NCBI GenBank assembly: GCA_023437755.1
Contig: JAEZFJ010000386.1
Coordinates: 1 to 11,484, forward strand
DNA length: 11,484 nt
Direction of reading: 5' to 3'
Source of the DNA: Pseudomonadota bacterium
GTDB taxonomy: Bacteria > Pseudomonadota > Alphaproteobacteria > Rhizobiales > Devosiaceae
The translations under genes were made by a program, and so were the position numbers. Positions 1-5,783 of this stretch are shown in pieces. Each line of letters begins with the position of its first letter. Within the stretch, counting starts at the first letter, position 1. The notes under the pieces were generated by a model. It worked only from the letters and a program-made list of their open reading frames with translations. It was not told where the DNA came from and did not search any database.

Positions 1-22
1 CTTCTGCAGTCCGCAAAATGCA

Positions 23-77
23 AAAGCCGCCATTGAACCGCCGAGCCCGCGCGGCTCGAAGGTTCAATGGCGGCTTT
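23..77 (-). terminator. Long hairpin, probable rho-independent terminator of the leftward operon
   Basis: A perfect 17-base inverted repeat (23-39 with 61-77) encloses a 2x2 internal mismatch and then a further 6-bp stem (42-47 with 53-58) closed by a 5-base loop. Read leftward, the stem runs straight into TTTTGCATTTT, a split U-tract, as expected of an intrinsic terminator. Read rightward, only TTT follows the stem before GC-rich sequence, so the leftward direction fits better, although it could also stop a gene entering from the left. It lies about 190 bases beyond the stop codon of the last leftward gene, which would leave a long structured 3' untranslated region. Confidence 0.75.
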
Positions 78-124
78 GCCGGATGCGCCCATCTTTGGAC
101 GCGGGTAGTCGGTTCACGCTAGAC

Positions 125-257
125 GAAGCAGGTTTCGTGCCAGTCGGCCGGCGCCCCATTTTCCGGCCAATATGGGCTTGGCCGGCCGCTCACGGCCGGC
201 TGGCTGCCTAAAAATGCAGAGCTTCGCTCAAAAGTGGGGCGGCCAGAGAAGCAGGTT
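125..257. repeat. Palindromic intergenic element bracketed by a 10-bp direct repeat
   Basis: The 10-base word GAAGCAGGTT occurs at 125-134 and 248-257. Inside these copies lie interrupted inverted arms. GGCC at 146-149 faces 241-244, GCCCCA at 153-158 faces TGGGGC at 235-240, and TTTT at 159-162 faces AAAA at 230-233. Between the arms are two alternative hairpins that share bases: 163-170 with 178-185, and the perfect 8-bp stem 181-188 with 193-200 around a CTCA loop. No open reading frame of note is present. The structure resembles small palindromic intergenic repeats of Alphaproteobacteria, but membership of a named family was not established. In the leftward transcript it would be a highly folded 3' region between the last gene and the terminator. 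Confidence 0.5.
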
Positions 258-265
258 CGCCACTC

Positions 266-1006
266 CTATTTGGAGTTCGTGAGCTTTCGCCAAGCCTCGT
301 ACTCATCGGTGGCGTCCGGATGGAGCGGATAATAGCGCTGCAGCGGAGCCCCCTCCATCAGCTTCATGCGCGAGAACACTTCCCACTCGGCGTGCTTCTG
401 GCCCTCCTCGATCACCTGTTCGGCCATCGATACCGGCACCACGATCGCTCCATCGTCGTCCGCCACGATGATGTCCCCTGGCACCACCGTCACGCCGCCG
501 CAGGCGATCGTCACGTTGACGGCGTTGGGAAAGATGTCGGTCTGCACGTGGTAGTTCGGAGACCAGCCCTTGAGCCACAGCGCCAGGTCCAGTTTTTCCA
601 CGTTCGGGCGGTCCCGCATCACGCCATCGATGATGATGCCGGCCCCGCCGCGGCCCTTGAAGTAGGTCGACATCATGTCGCCGAAGATGCCGGAGCGCAT
701 GTCGCCGCGCGCATCCACGACCACCACGTCGCCTTCCTGCACATGATACAGCACGTGCCGGTGCAACTGCGTTTCCGGATCCGCATACTCGCCTTCGCTG
801 AAGAGATCCGGGCGCTGTGGCAGGCACTGCAGCGTCAGCGCCGGGCCGCAGATCGACTTTCCCCTGGTCTGGGGCAGGATGCCGGTCATGTGCGGGTTGC
901 GAAAGCCCATGTGCCCGAGCGTGCCGGCGATGGTGGCGGCGCCGAGGTCCTTGAGCCCGTCGATCAGATGCTTGGGTGGCCGGGTGATGTCCGCGGTCGT
1001 TATCAT
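266..1006 (-). CDS. RraA-like / HMG-CHA aldolase family protein
   Basis: This 246-residue protein belongs to the RraA-like fold family, which contains the RNase E inhibitor RraA and the divalent-metal-dependent 4-hydroxy-4-methyl-2-oxoglutarate / 4-carboxy-4-hydroxy-2-oxoadipate aldolases. The family signature IDGVMRD spans residues 126-132. Its Arg131-Asp132 pair matches the Arg-Asp pair that binds substrate and metal in the aldolases. Other typical pieces are GDMRSGIFGD (101-110) and VVPGDIIVADDDG (174-186). A GGAGGA ribosome site (1014-1019) sits seven bases before the ATG. It is the last gene of the leftward string, 34 bases after an enolase-superfamily gene, which favours a role as a cytoplasmic aldolase on a 2-oxo acid rather than RNase control (inference). 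The protein is longer than RraA itself (about 160 residues), mainly through extra sequence at both ends. Family assignment is strong; the substrate is unknown. Confidence 0.85.
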   Translation of the reverse strand: MITTADITRPPKHLIDGLKDLGAATIAGTLGHMGFRNPHMTGILPQTRGKSICGPALTLQCLPQRPDLFSEGEYADPETQLHRHVLYHVQEGDVVVVDARGDMRSGIFGDMMSTYFKGRGGAGIIIDGVMRDRPNVEKLDLALWLKGWSPNYHVQTDIFPNAVNVTIACGGVTVVPGDIIVADDDGAIVVPVSMAEQVIEEGQKHAEWEVFSRMKLMEGAPLQRYYPLHPDATDEYEAWRKLTNSK

Positions 1007-1040
1007 TCAGGTCTCCTCCACGTGGTTACGCTGGTCCGCC

Positions 1041-2243
1041 TCAATCGAAGAAGCCCTGGTCTTCTTCAAGCAGGTAGGGTTTTGCCGCTTCGGCATCGAT
1101 GTCGAGGCCGAGCCCGGGGCCGGGCAGCAGGTCGACATGGCTGTCGTTGACGATGCGGCCTTCGGGCAGGCCGATGATGATGTCTTCCCACCAGGGGTCC
1201 GAAGCACTCGGGTACTCGAAGGCGATGTAGTTGGCAGGCAGGGTGGCGCACACGTTGATCAGCGCTCCGAGCCCAAGCAGGCCATTGGCAGTGCCGTGCG
1301 GAGCCATCATGATCGAGTGCATGTAGGCGTGCTCGGCCCCCCATTTCAGCTCGGCGATGCCACCGACGTCGGCGGGATCCGGACCAACCACCCGAACCGC
1401 CTGGGTCTCGATCAGTTCCTTGAAGTTGTGCCGCGAATAGATCTGCTCTCCGGTGTGGATCGGTGTCGAGGGTGAAACCGTCAGCTCGCGATAGGCCTGC
1501 GGGTTCACCCACGGCACATAGTCGCCGGTCAGCATGTCCTCGAGCCACATCAGGTCGTATTTCTCGACCGCTCGGGCGAAACGGATGGCGTCGTTCAGGA
1601 ACCAGCCCGGGCCGCAGTCCAGCGCCAGGCTCACCCGGTCGCCCAGCACCTCCTTCATCGCGGCGACGCAATCGAGCATGTGATTGAAGCCGCGCTCGCT
1701 GATCTGCCCCTGGTCCATGGCGCCGTGGTAGCCCGACTGGGTCTGGCGTACCCCGTAGTGGAAGTCGTCCACCGCATCCTTCATGTTGGAGTGGAAGCTG
1801 ATGCCCTGCTTCACCATGAAGAAGTTCTCAGGCCGCTCCATCATCCATTTGACGTCGGCGGCGTAGTCCTCCGGCCGGTCGCCGGTGCGCTTCTGGCGGA
1901 TCGAGCCGTTGTAGACACGCACCTTGTCGCGCACCTTGCCGCCAAGCAGCTTGTAGGCAGGTACGTTTGCCGCCTTGCCGGCGATATCCCACAGCGCGTG
2001 CTCGATGGCGCTCACTGCGGCGCCATAAGGTTTGAAGGAGCCCCGCTGCCGGATCCGGAGCATGCAGCGCTCGGCGTCGGTGGCGTCCTGCCCGATCAGG
2101 GCATCGCGAAAATGCAGCACCCATGGCTTGAGATAGGGCTTGGTGAACTCCACCTCGCCGAGCCCGTAGAGCCCGTCGTCGGTGACGATGCGCACGATCG
2201 GGTGCCGTCCGATCACGGCGCAACGCAGGTCAGTTATCTTCAT
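1041..2243 (-). CDS. Mandelate racemase/muconate lactonizing-type enzyme (enolase superfamily), 400 aa
   Basis: An alpha+beta capping domain (about 1-115, including VSAIEHALWDIAGK at 77-90 and LLGGKVRDKVRVY at 99-111) precedes a TIM barrel. The three metal ligands are predicted as Asp209 (ALDCGPGW), Glu235 (WLEDM) and Glu266 (TGEQIYSR). The Asp289 (GPDP) and His316 (APHG) pair has the 27-residue spacing of the mandelate racemase Asp-His dyad. At the Lys-x-Lys position only the first lysine is present (Lys145 in VKQG). The segment between that lysine and Asp209 is 64 residues, much longer than in mandelate racemase (29 between Lys166 and Asp195). Asp209 is followed by Cys-Gly, so the Asp-x-His signature of galactonate and mannonate dehydratases is absent. 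A GAGGGG ribosome site (2249-2254) supports the start. It is probably a sugar-acid dehydratase or isomerase; I do not recognise the exact subgroup. Confidence 0.85.
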   Translation of the reverse strand: MKITDLRCAVIGRHPIVRIVTDDGLYGLGEVEFTKPYLKPWVLHFRDALIGQDATDAERCMLRIRQRGSFKPYGAAVSAIEHALWDIAGKAANVPAYKLLGGKVRDKVRVYNGSIRQKRTGDRPEDYAADVKWMMERPENFFMVKQGISFHSNMKDAVDDFHYGVRQTQSGYHGAMDQGQISERGFNHMLDCVAAMKEVLGDRVSLALDCGPGWFLNDAIRFARAVEKYDLMWLEDMLTGDYVPWVNPQAYRELTVSPSTPIHTGEQIYSRHNFKELIETQAVRVVGPDPADVGGIAELKWGAEHAYMHSIMMAPHGTANGLLGLGALINVCATLPANYIAFEYPSASDPWWEDIIIGLPEGRIVNDSHVDLLPGPGLGLDIDAEAAKPYLLEEDQGFFD

Positions 2244-2266
2244 GTTGTCCCCTCAACGCCCTGCGG

Positions 2267-3625
2267 TCAGCTCCAAGTGCGATCCCAGGAATACTCGTGG
2301 TCCCACTGCTCGGTGGGTCGCCAGATACCCTCGACGCCCTCCTGCAGATGCTGACCGATCACCTCGTCGACGACGTCGTCGATGCCGAGGCCGGGCTTGT
2401 CCGGAACGGTGATGAAGCCGTCCTGGACGAGGGGCCGGGGCAGGCCGGTGACGATGTCGTCCCACCAGTCGACTTCCACCGAATGGTACTCGAGCGCCAT
2501 GAAGTTCTCGGTGGCGACGGCAACGTGCGCTGCGGCCATGCAGGCAATCGGGCTCTCAGCCATGTGGATCGCCATGGCGACGCCGTGATCCTGCGCCATG
2601 TCGCCGATCTTCTTGGTTTCGAGAATGCCCCCCGAGGTCAGCAGGTCGGGGTGGATGACCGAGATACCGGCCTTGAGCAGCGGCTCGAACCCTTCCTTGA
2701 GGTAGATGTCTTCGCCGGTGCAGATGGGCACGGTGGTGGCCTGCTGCAGCTGCCGGTACTGGTCGGTGTACTGCCAGGGGATGACGTCCTCGAGCCAGGC
2801 GGGGGCGTACTTCTCGATGCGCCGGGCGAGCCGGATGCCGCTCTGCAACGAGATGTGGCCGACGTGGTCGATGGCCAGTGGCACCTCGTAGCCGATGACC
2901 TCGCGCACCTCGTGGATGTACTGCTCGAGCGTGTCGAGCCCCTTCTCGGTGAAGGCGAGGCCGGTGAACGGGTGGCGCACATTGTGGATGTCGTAGACGG
3001 CGTGGCGGGCGCGGCGGTCCTCCAGCGTCTTGCCGGCACCCCAGCCCGGGTGGGTCCGGTAGCCTTCAAGCGAACCCGAGGGAGCCACCACCGATCCGGG
3101 GGTGTCCACCACCTGCATCAGGCCGAGGTCCATCTTGAGGAAGGTGAAGCCGCGCTCCATGCGCTCCTTCAGGCGCCTGCCGGTTTCCGCGCCACTCGGC
3201 GCGCTGGCATCGGTGTCGCAATACATGCGAACGCGGTCGCGGAACTTCCCGCCGAGCATCTGGTAGACCGGCACGCCGTAGGCCTTGCCGGCAAGATCCC
3301 ACAGCGCAATTTCGATTGCCGACACACCTCCGCCTTGCCTTCCGTGCCCGCCGAACTGCTTGATGCGGCGAAACAGGCGATCGATGTCGCACGGGTTCTC
3401 GCCCAGGAGGCGGCTCTTGAGCATGAGCGCATAGGTGGCGCTGGCGCCATCCCGGACCTCCCCGAAGCCGACGATGCCCTGATTGGTGTAGATCTTCAGC
3501 AGCGCCGACTGGAAGGGCGCGCCGGTGATTTCGGCGACCCGCATGTCGGTGATGCGCAGTTCGCTCGGCCGGGAGGCGGTGCGGACATTGTCCTCGACCA
3601 TACGGGTCGCCAGGTCTGCGTCCAT
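2267..3625 (-). CDS. Mandelate racemase/muconate lactonizing-type enzyme (enolase superfamily), 452 aa, with long barrel insertion
   Basis: The open frame extends upstream, but the start at 3625 is preferred. It has GGAG at 3634-3637 eight bases before it, it overlaps the previous gene's stop as TGATG (3623-3627), and the upstream extension looks non-native. After a leader of about 22 residues comes the capping domain (to about 137, with VSAIEIALWDLAGK at 101-114) and then the barrel. Predicted metal ligands are Asp253 (AIDHVGH), Glu279 (WLEDV) and Glu305 (TGEDIY). The Asp327-His354 pair has the standard 27-residue spacing, and the Lys-x-Lys site reads Lys164-Met-Asp166. Between this site and Asp253 lie 89 residues, the longest such segment of the four enzymes here. 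The C-terminus is a Trp-rich tail (four Trp in the last 18 residues). A cytoplasmic acid-sugar dehydratase or isomerase is likely; the substrate is unknown. Confidence 0.85.
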   Translation of the reverse strand: MDADLATRMVEDNVRTASRPSELRITDMRVAEITGAPFQSALLKIYTNQGIVGFGEVRDGASATYALMLKSRLLGENPCDIDRLFRRIKQFGGHGRQGGGVSAIEIALWDLAGKAYGVPVYQMLGGKFRDRVRMYCDTDASAPSGAETGRRLKERMERGFTFLKMDLGLMQVVDTPGSVVAPSGSLEGYRTHPGWGAGKTLEDRRARHAVYDIHNVRHPFTGLAFTEKGLDTLEQYIHEVREVIGYEVPLAIDHVGHISLQSGIRLARRIEKYAPAWLEDVIPWQYTDQYRQLQQATTVPICTGEDIYLKEGFEPLLKAGISVIHPDLLTSGGILETKKIGDMAQDHGVAMAIHMAESPIACMAAAHVAVATENFMALEYHSVEVDWWDDIVTGLPRPLVQDGFITVPDKPGLGIDDVVDEVIGQHLQEGVEGIWRPTEQWDHEYSWDRTWS

Positions 3626-4794
3626 CAGTCGAGCTCCAGCAGATTGGCTTCGAGGTAGGCGCGGTTCATCTCGATGCCGAGGCCCGGCGCGCGGTGGAGC
3701 TTCAGGCTGCCATCGGAATTGTCGAGTGGCCTGTCGATCAGGTGGTCGTATTTGCCGAGGTTCCACTCGGAGGTCTCGAGGCGGTAGAAATTCGGCACCG
3801 TCATCATCACCTGCGCCCCCGCGACGACGTTGATCGGGCCGGCAGCATCATGCGGGGACACCGGGATGTAATAGGCCTCGCAAAGCGCCGAGATCTTCTT
3901 GAGCTCGGTGATGCCCCCGGTCCAGGTGACGTCGGGCATGATGTAGTCGGCAAGCCGGCCTTCAAGGATCGGCACGAAGTCCCACTTGGTGTGGCCACGC
4001 TCACCCCATGAGATGGCGGCGCTGACCTTTTCCCGCACCTGCTGAAGCGCTTTGACGCTTTCGGGTGGAACCGGCTCCTCGAACCAGTCGATGTCGCCGG
4101 CTTCCTCGAGTGCCCGACAGAGGCGGATGGCCGTCGGCACATCGAAGCGACCATGGGCGTCGATCAGGATGTCCACGTCTGGGCCGGCGGTCTCCCGGAT
4201 CAGCGCGGTAAGCTCGGCAGCTTCGCGCTCGTCCTTGCGGGTCATCGAGCCGTCGAGATAACCCTCCGACTGCTCGCGTGCGATCCCGTTCTTGTCGAAG
4301 GCACCCTGCTGGGCGAACGGGTCGAACTTGAGGGCGGTGTGGCCCGAGGCCAGGATGTCGCGGATCTCCTGGACCACGCCCTCCTTGCTGGTCAACTTGC
4401 GCTGGGCGGGGTGGCTGTAGAGCAGGATCTCATCGCGCACCGGGCCGCCCAGCAGTTCATAGATGGGCCGGCGGAGTACCTTGCCGCGGATGTCCCACAG
4501 GGCGATGTCGATGGCGCTGACGCATTCCACGGCTGCACCGCGGCTGCCCATATAGGTGAAGTTGCGGAAGATCTTGTGCCAGATGCGTTCGATGTTGGCG
4601 GGGTCGTCACCTTCGATGATCTTGCCGATCTGCCGGAGCATGACGCAGAGCGCACGATTGGCGACGAAGGTGGTCGTGGTGATCTCCCCCCAGCCGCTTA
4701 CCCCTTCGTCCGTCGTTACCTCGACGAACAGGAACTCGCCCCAATAGGACGCGTCCGACTTGATCAGCCACGGCTGGACCCCGGTTATCCTCAT
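3625..4794 (-). CDS. Galactonate dehydratase-like enolase-superfamily enzyme, 389 aa
   Basis: The start at 4794 is chosen because a strong AAGGGGGG site (4799-4806) directly precedes it and because MRITGVQPW is the usual beginning of this family; a longer frame to 4869 would run into the regulator gene. The capping domain covers about 1-125 (SAIDIALWDIRGK at 93-105). In the barrel, Asp212 with His214 (IDAHGRFD), Glu239 (WFEEP), Glu265 (SWGERGH), Asp288 (MPDVTWTGG) and His315 (SPHDAAGP) line up with the metal ligands and acid/base histidines described for D-galactonate dehydratase, which likewise has an Asp-x-His at the first ligand. The Lys site reads Lys156-Phe-Asp158. It is likely a dehydratase that turns an aldonic acid into a 2-keto-3-deoxy acid. 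It follows the regulator by 34 bases and overlaps the next gene, so co-transcription is expected. D-galactonate itself is only one possible substrate. Confidence 0.87.
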   Translation of the reverse strand: MRITGVQPWLIKSDASYWGEFLFVEVTTDEGVSGWGEITTTTFVANRALCVMLRQIGKIIEGDDPANIERIWHKIFRNFTYMGSRGAAVECVSAIDIALWDIRGKVLRRPIYELLGGPVRDEILLYSHPAQRKLTSKEGVVQEIRDILASGHTALKFDPFAQQGAFDKNGIAREQSEGYLDGSMTRKDEREAAELTALIRETAGPDVDILIDAHGRFDVPTAIRLCRALEEAGDIDWFEEPVPPESVKALQQVREKVSAAISWGERGHTKWDFVPILEGRLADYIMPDVTWTGGITELKKISALCEAYYIPVSPHDAAGPINVVAGAQVMMTVPNFYRLETSEWNLGKYDHLIDRPLDNSDGSLKLHRAPGLGIEMNRAYLEANLLELD

Positions 4795-4828
4795 CGTTCC
4801 CCCCTTGCCAGCCGCGATGGAGCTCTGG

Positions 4829-5530
4829 CTAGCTTGCCCGGGCTGCCTCCGCAGCCCGCATATGTTCAAGGATGTGGCGTCCGGACCCGTCGACGTGCTG
4901 GGCTACCAGCGCCGCTGCCTTGTCGGCTTCCCCATCCTTGATGTGTTGAATGAGCTGGCGGTGCTCGCGCATGACCTGCGCCCGCCGCGCCAGTGTAAAA
5001 TCGTAGCGTCGCCCCACGGCGCGCAGCACCTCGCGATGCTTCCACCACAGTTCGGCAGCGTGCCGGTTGTAGTGTCGCTCGTACATGATGGTGTGGAATC
5101 TCGTGTCGAGTTCGCTATGCCGCACCGGGTCGGCGAAGTTGTTGTCCTCAATTTCCGCCTGCACCGCCTCGAGTTCGGCAATGTCGGCGTCCGTTGCCAT
5201 GCCGACGAACCAGCGGGTGAGAGCCGGCTCGATCAGCACACCGATCTCGTAGATATCGCGCACGAAGTTCTGGTCGATGGGGCGCACGCGCGCGCCACGA
5301 TTGGGGGAGATGATCACGAAACCTTCTCCGCGCAGCAGTTGCAGCGCCTCCCGGACGGGGTTGGTAGAGGTGTTGTGGCGTTTGGCCAGATCGGCAACGA
5401 CAAGGCGTTCGTTGGCGCCGAGCTGCCCCGAAATGATGTCTTCGCGGATCTGGCGGTAAACCGAGTCCCCCGCCTGCGATGCTCCGCTCGGTTCCATCCC
5501 TTTCGGCGGCTGTGCCGTGTAGTCGTTCAT
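4829..5530 (-). CDS. GntR-family transcriptional regulator, FCD (FadR) subfamily
   Basis: This 233-residue regulator has an N-terminal winged helix-turn-helix at about 22-85. The recognition region is DLAKRHNTSTNPVREAL (47-63), followed by the wing FVIISPNRGARV (71-82). The C-terminal all-helical FCD ligand domain covers about 90-220. The four metal-coordinating positions typical of FCD domains appear present: Asp142 and His146 (LDTRFH), His190 (REHRQL) and His212 (AQHVDG). Such domains usually bind a small carboxylic acid. The start at 5530 is preceded by an AGGACT-like ribosome site; Met12 is a weaker alternative. It is the first gene of the leftward enzyme operon and lies divergent to the transporter operon, so it probably controls both strings and its own expression in response to a sugar acid or keto acid (inference). 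Confidence 0.92.
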   Translation of the reverse strand: MNDYTAQPPKGMEPSGASQAGDSVYRQIREDIISGQLGANERLVVADLAKRHNTSTNPVREALQLLRGEGFVIISPNRGARVRPIDQNFVRDIYEIGVLIEPALTRWFVGMATDADIAELEAVQAEIEDNNFADPVRHSELDTRFHTIMYERHYNRHAAELWWKHREVLRAVGRRYDFTLARRAQVMREHRQLIQHIKDGEADKAAALVAQHVDGSGRHILEHMRAAEAARAS

Positions 5531-5629
5531 CTAAAGTCCTGTGATTCCCACTTTTTGCGCTCGCCTTCTAGCGTTCAACAGGCTCGTTGTCGTGTGGTGT
5601 CCTGGTGAATTACACGGAATAAATCGCCG

Positions 5630-5645
5630 GGATAATGTATAATCC
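5630..5645. promoter_or_regulatory. Imperfect palindrome, candidate operator of the GntR/FCD regulator
   Basis: GGATAATGTATAATCC reads GGAT-A-AT-GT-AT-A-ATCC, matching its own reverse complement at 12 of 16 positions. Its core, ATGTAT, resembles the AT-rich GTATAC-type centres often bound by FCD-type GntR regulators. It lies in the divergent spacer, 100 bases from the regulator start and 138 from the transporter start, and it overlaps candidate promoter hexamers on both strands. Binding here could repress both directions at once. No second clear copy was found; GTGAATTACAC at 5605-5615 is a weaker partial palindrome. Confidence 0.4.
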
Positions 5646-5663
5646 AACGCGGTTGACACTCAA
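5636..5663 (-). promoter_or_regulatory. Candidate promoter for the regulator/enzyme operon
   Basis: On the minus strand TTGAGT (5663 to 5658) is followed after 16 bases by TATACA (5641 to 5636). Each hexamer matches the sigma-70 consensus at four of six positions. The -10 hexamer falls inside the palindrome at 5630-5645, which suits autoregulation. This would give a leader of about 100 bases before the regulator start. The assignment rests on hexamer matches only. Confidence 0.3.
5638..5658 (+). promoter_or_regulatory. Candidate promoter elements for the transporter operon
   Basis: Two consensus hexamers lie on the plus strand: a perfect TATAAT at 5638-5643, inside the palindrome, and a perfect TTGACA at 5653-5658. 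They cannot work as one promoter because their order is wrong. TATAAT lacks a good -35 at normal spacing, and TTGACA has only AACGGT or similar 17 bases downstream. One of them probably marks the rightward promoter, leaving a leader of more than 90 bases; which one cannot be decided from sequence. Confidence 0.25.
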
Positions 5664-5783
5664 TATGTCTTCTGCAACGGTGTTTGTTGCTGCACCTGCA
5701 CACAAGAGGCGAAGCCCGGTGTGCGATGCGGGAGGGAGAGGGCCGGCCGCGAGAGACGCCGGCAGGGCAAACAGGAGGACTTC

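Noticed and set aside
23..77. 17-bp inverted repeat considered as insertion-sequence ends
   Set aside because: The arms are only 21 bases apart with an inner stem and adjoin a split U-tract, which fits a terminator hairpin; there is no transposase or target duplication around it.
78..124. Short non-coding stretch between terminator and palindromic element
   Set aside because: No frame, repeat, promoter or RNA structure worth calling was seen.
2297..3658. 453-codon open frame on the plus strand opposite the 452-aa enzyme gene
   Set aside because: It mirrors the enzyme gene in a GC-rich genome. Its translation is a low-complexity mix of Val, Asp, Gly, His and Leu without any recognisable fold, and the minus-strand frame has clear family motifs.
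3626..3766. Upstream extension of the 452-aa enzyme to a 499-residue protein
   Set aside because: The extra 47 residues are Arg/Pro/Gln-rich, overlap the coding end of the preceding gene, and the internal ATG at 3625 has a ribosome site and a TGATG junction.
4795..4869. Upstream extension of the 389-aa enzyme
   Set aside because: It would overlap the regulator gene, and the ATG at 4794 directly follows a strong AAGGGGGG site and gives the family-typical N-terminus.
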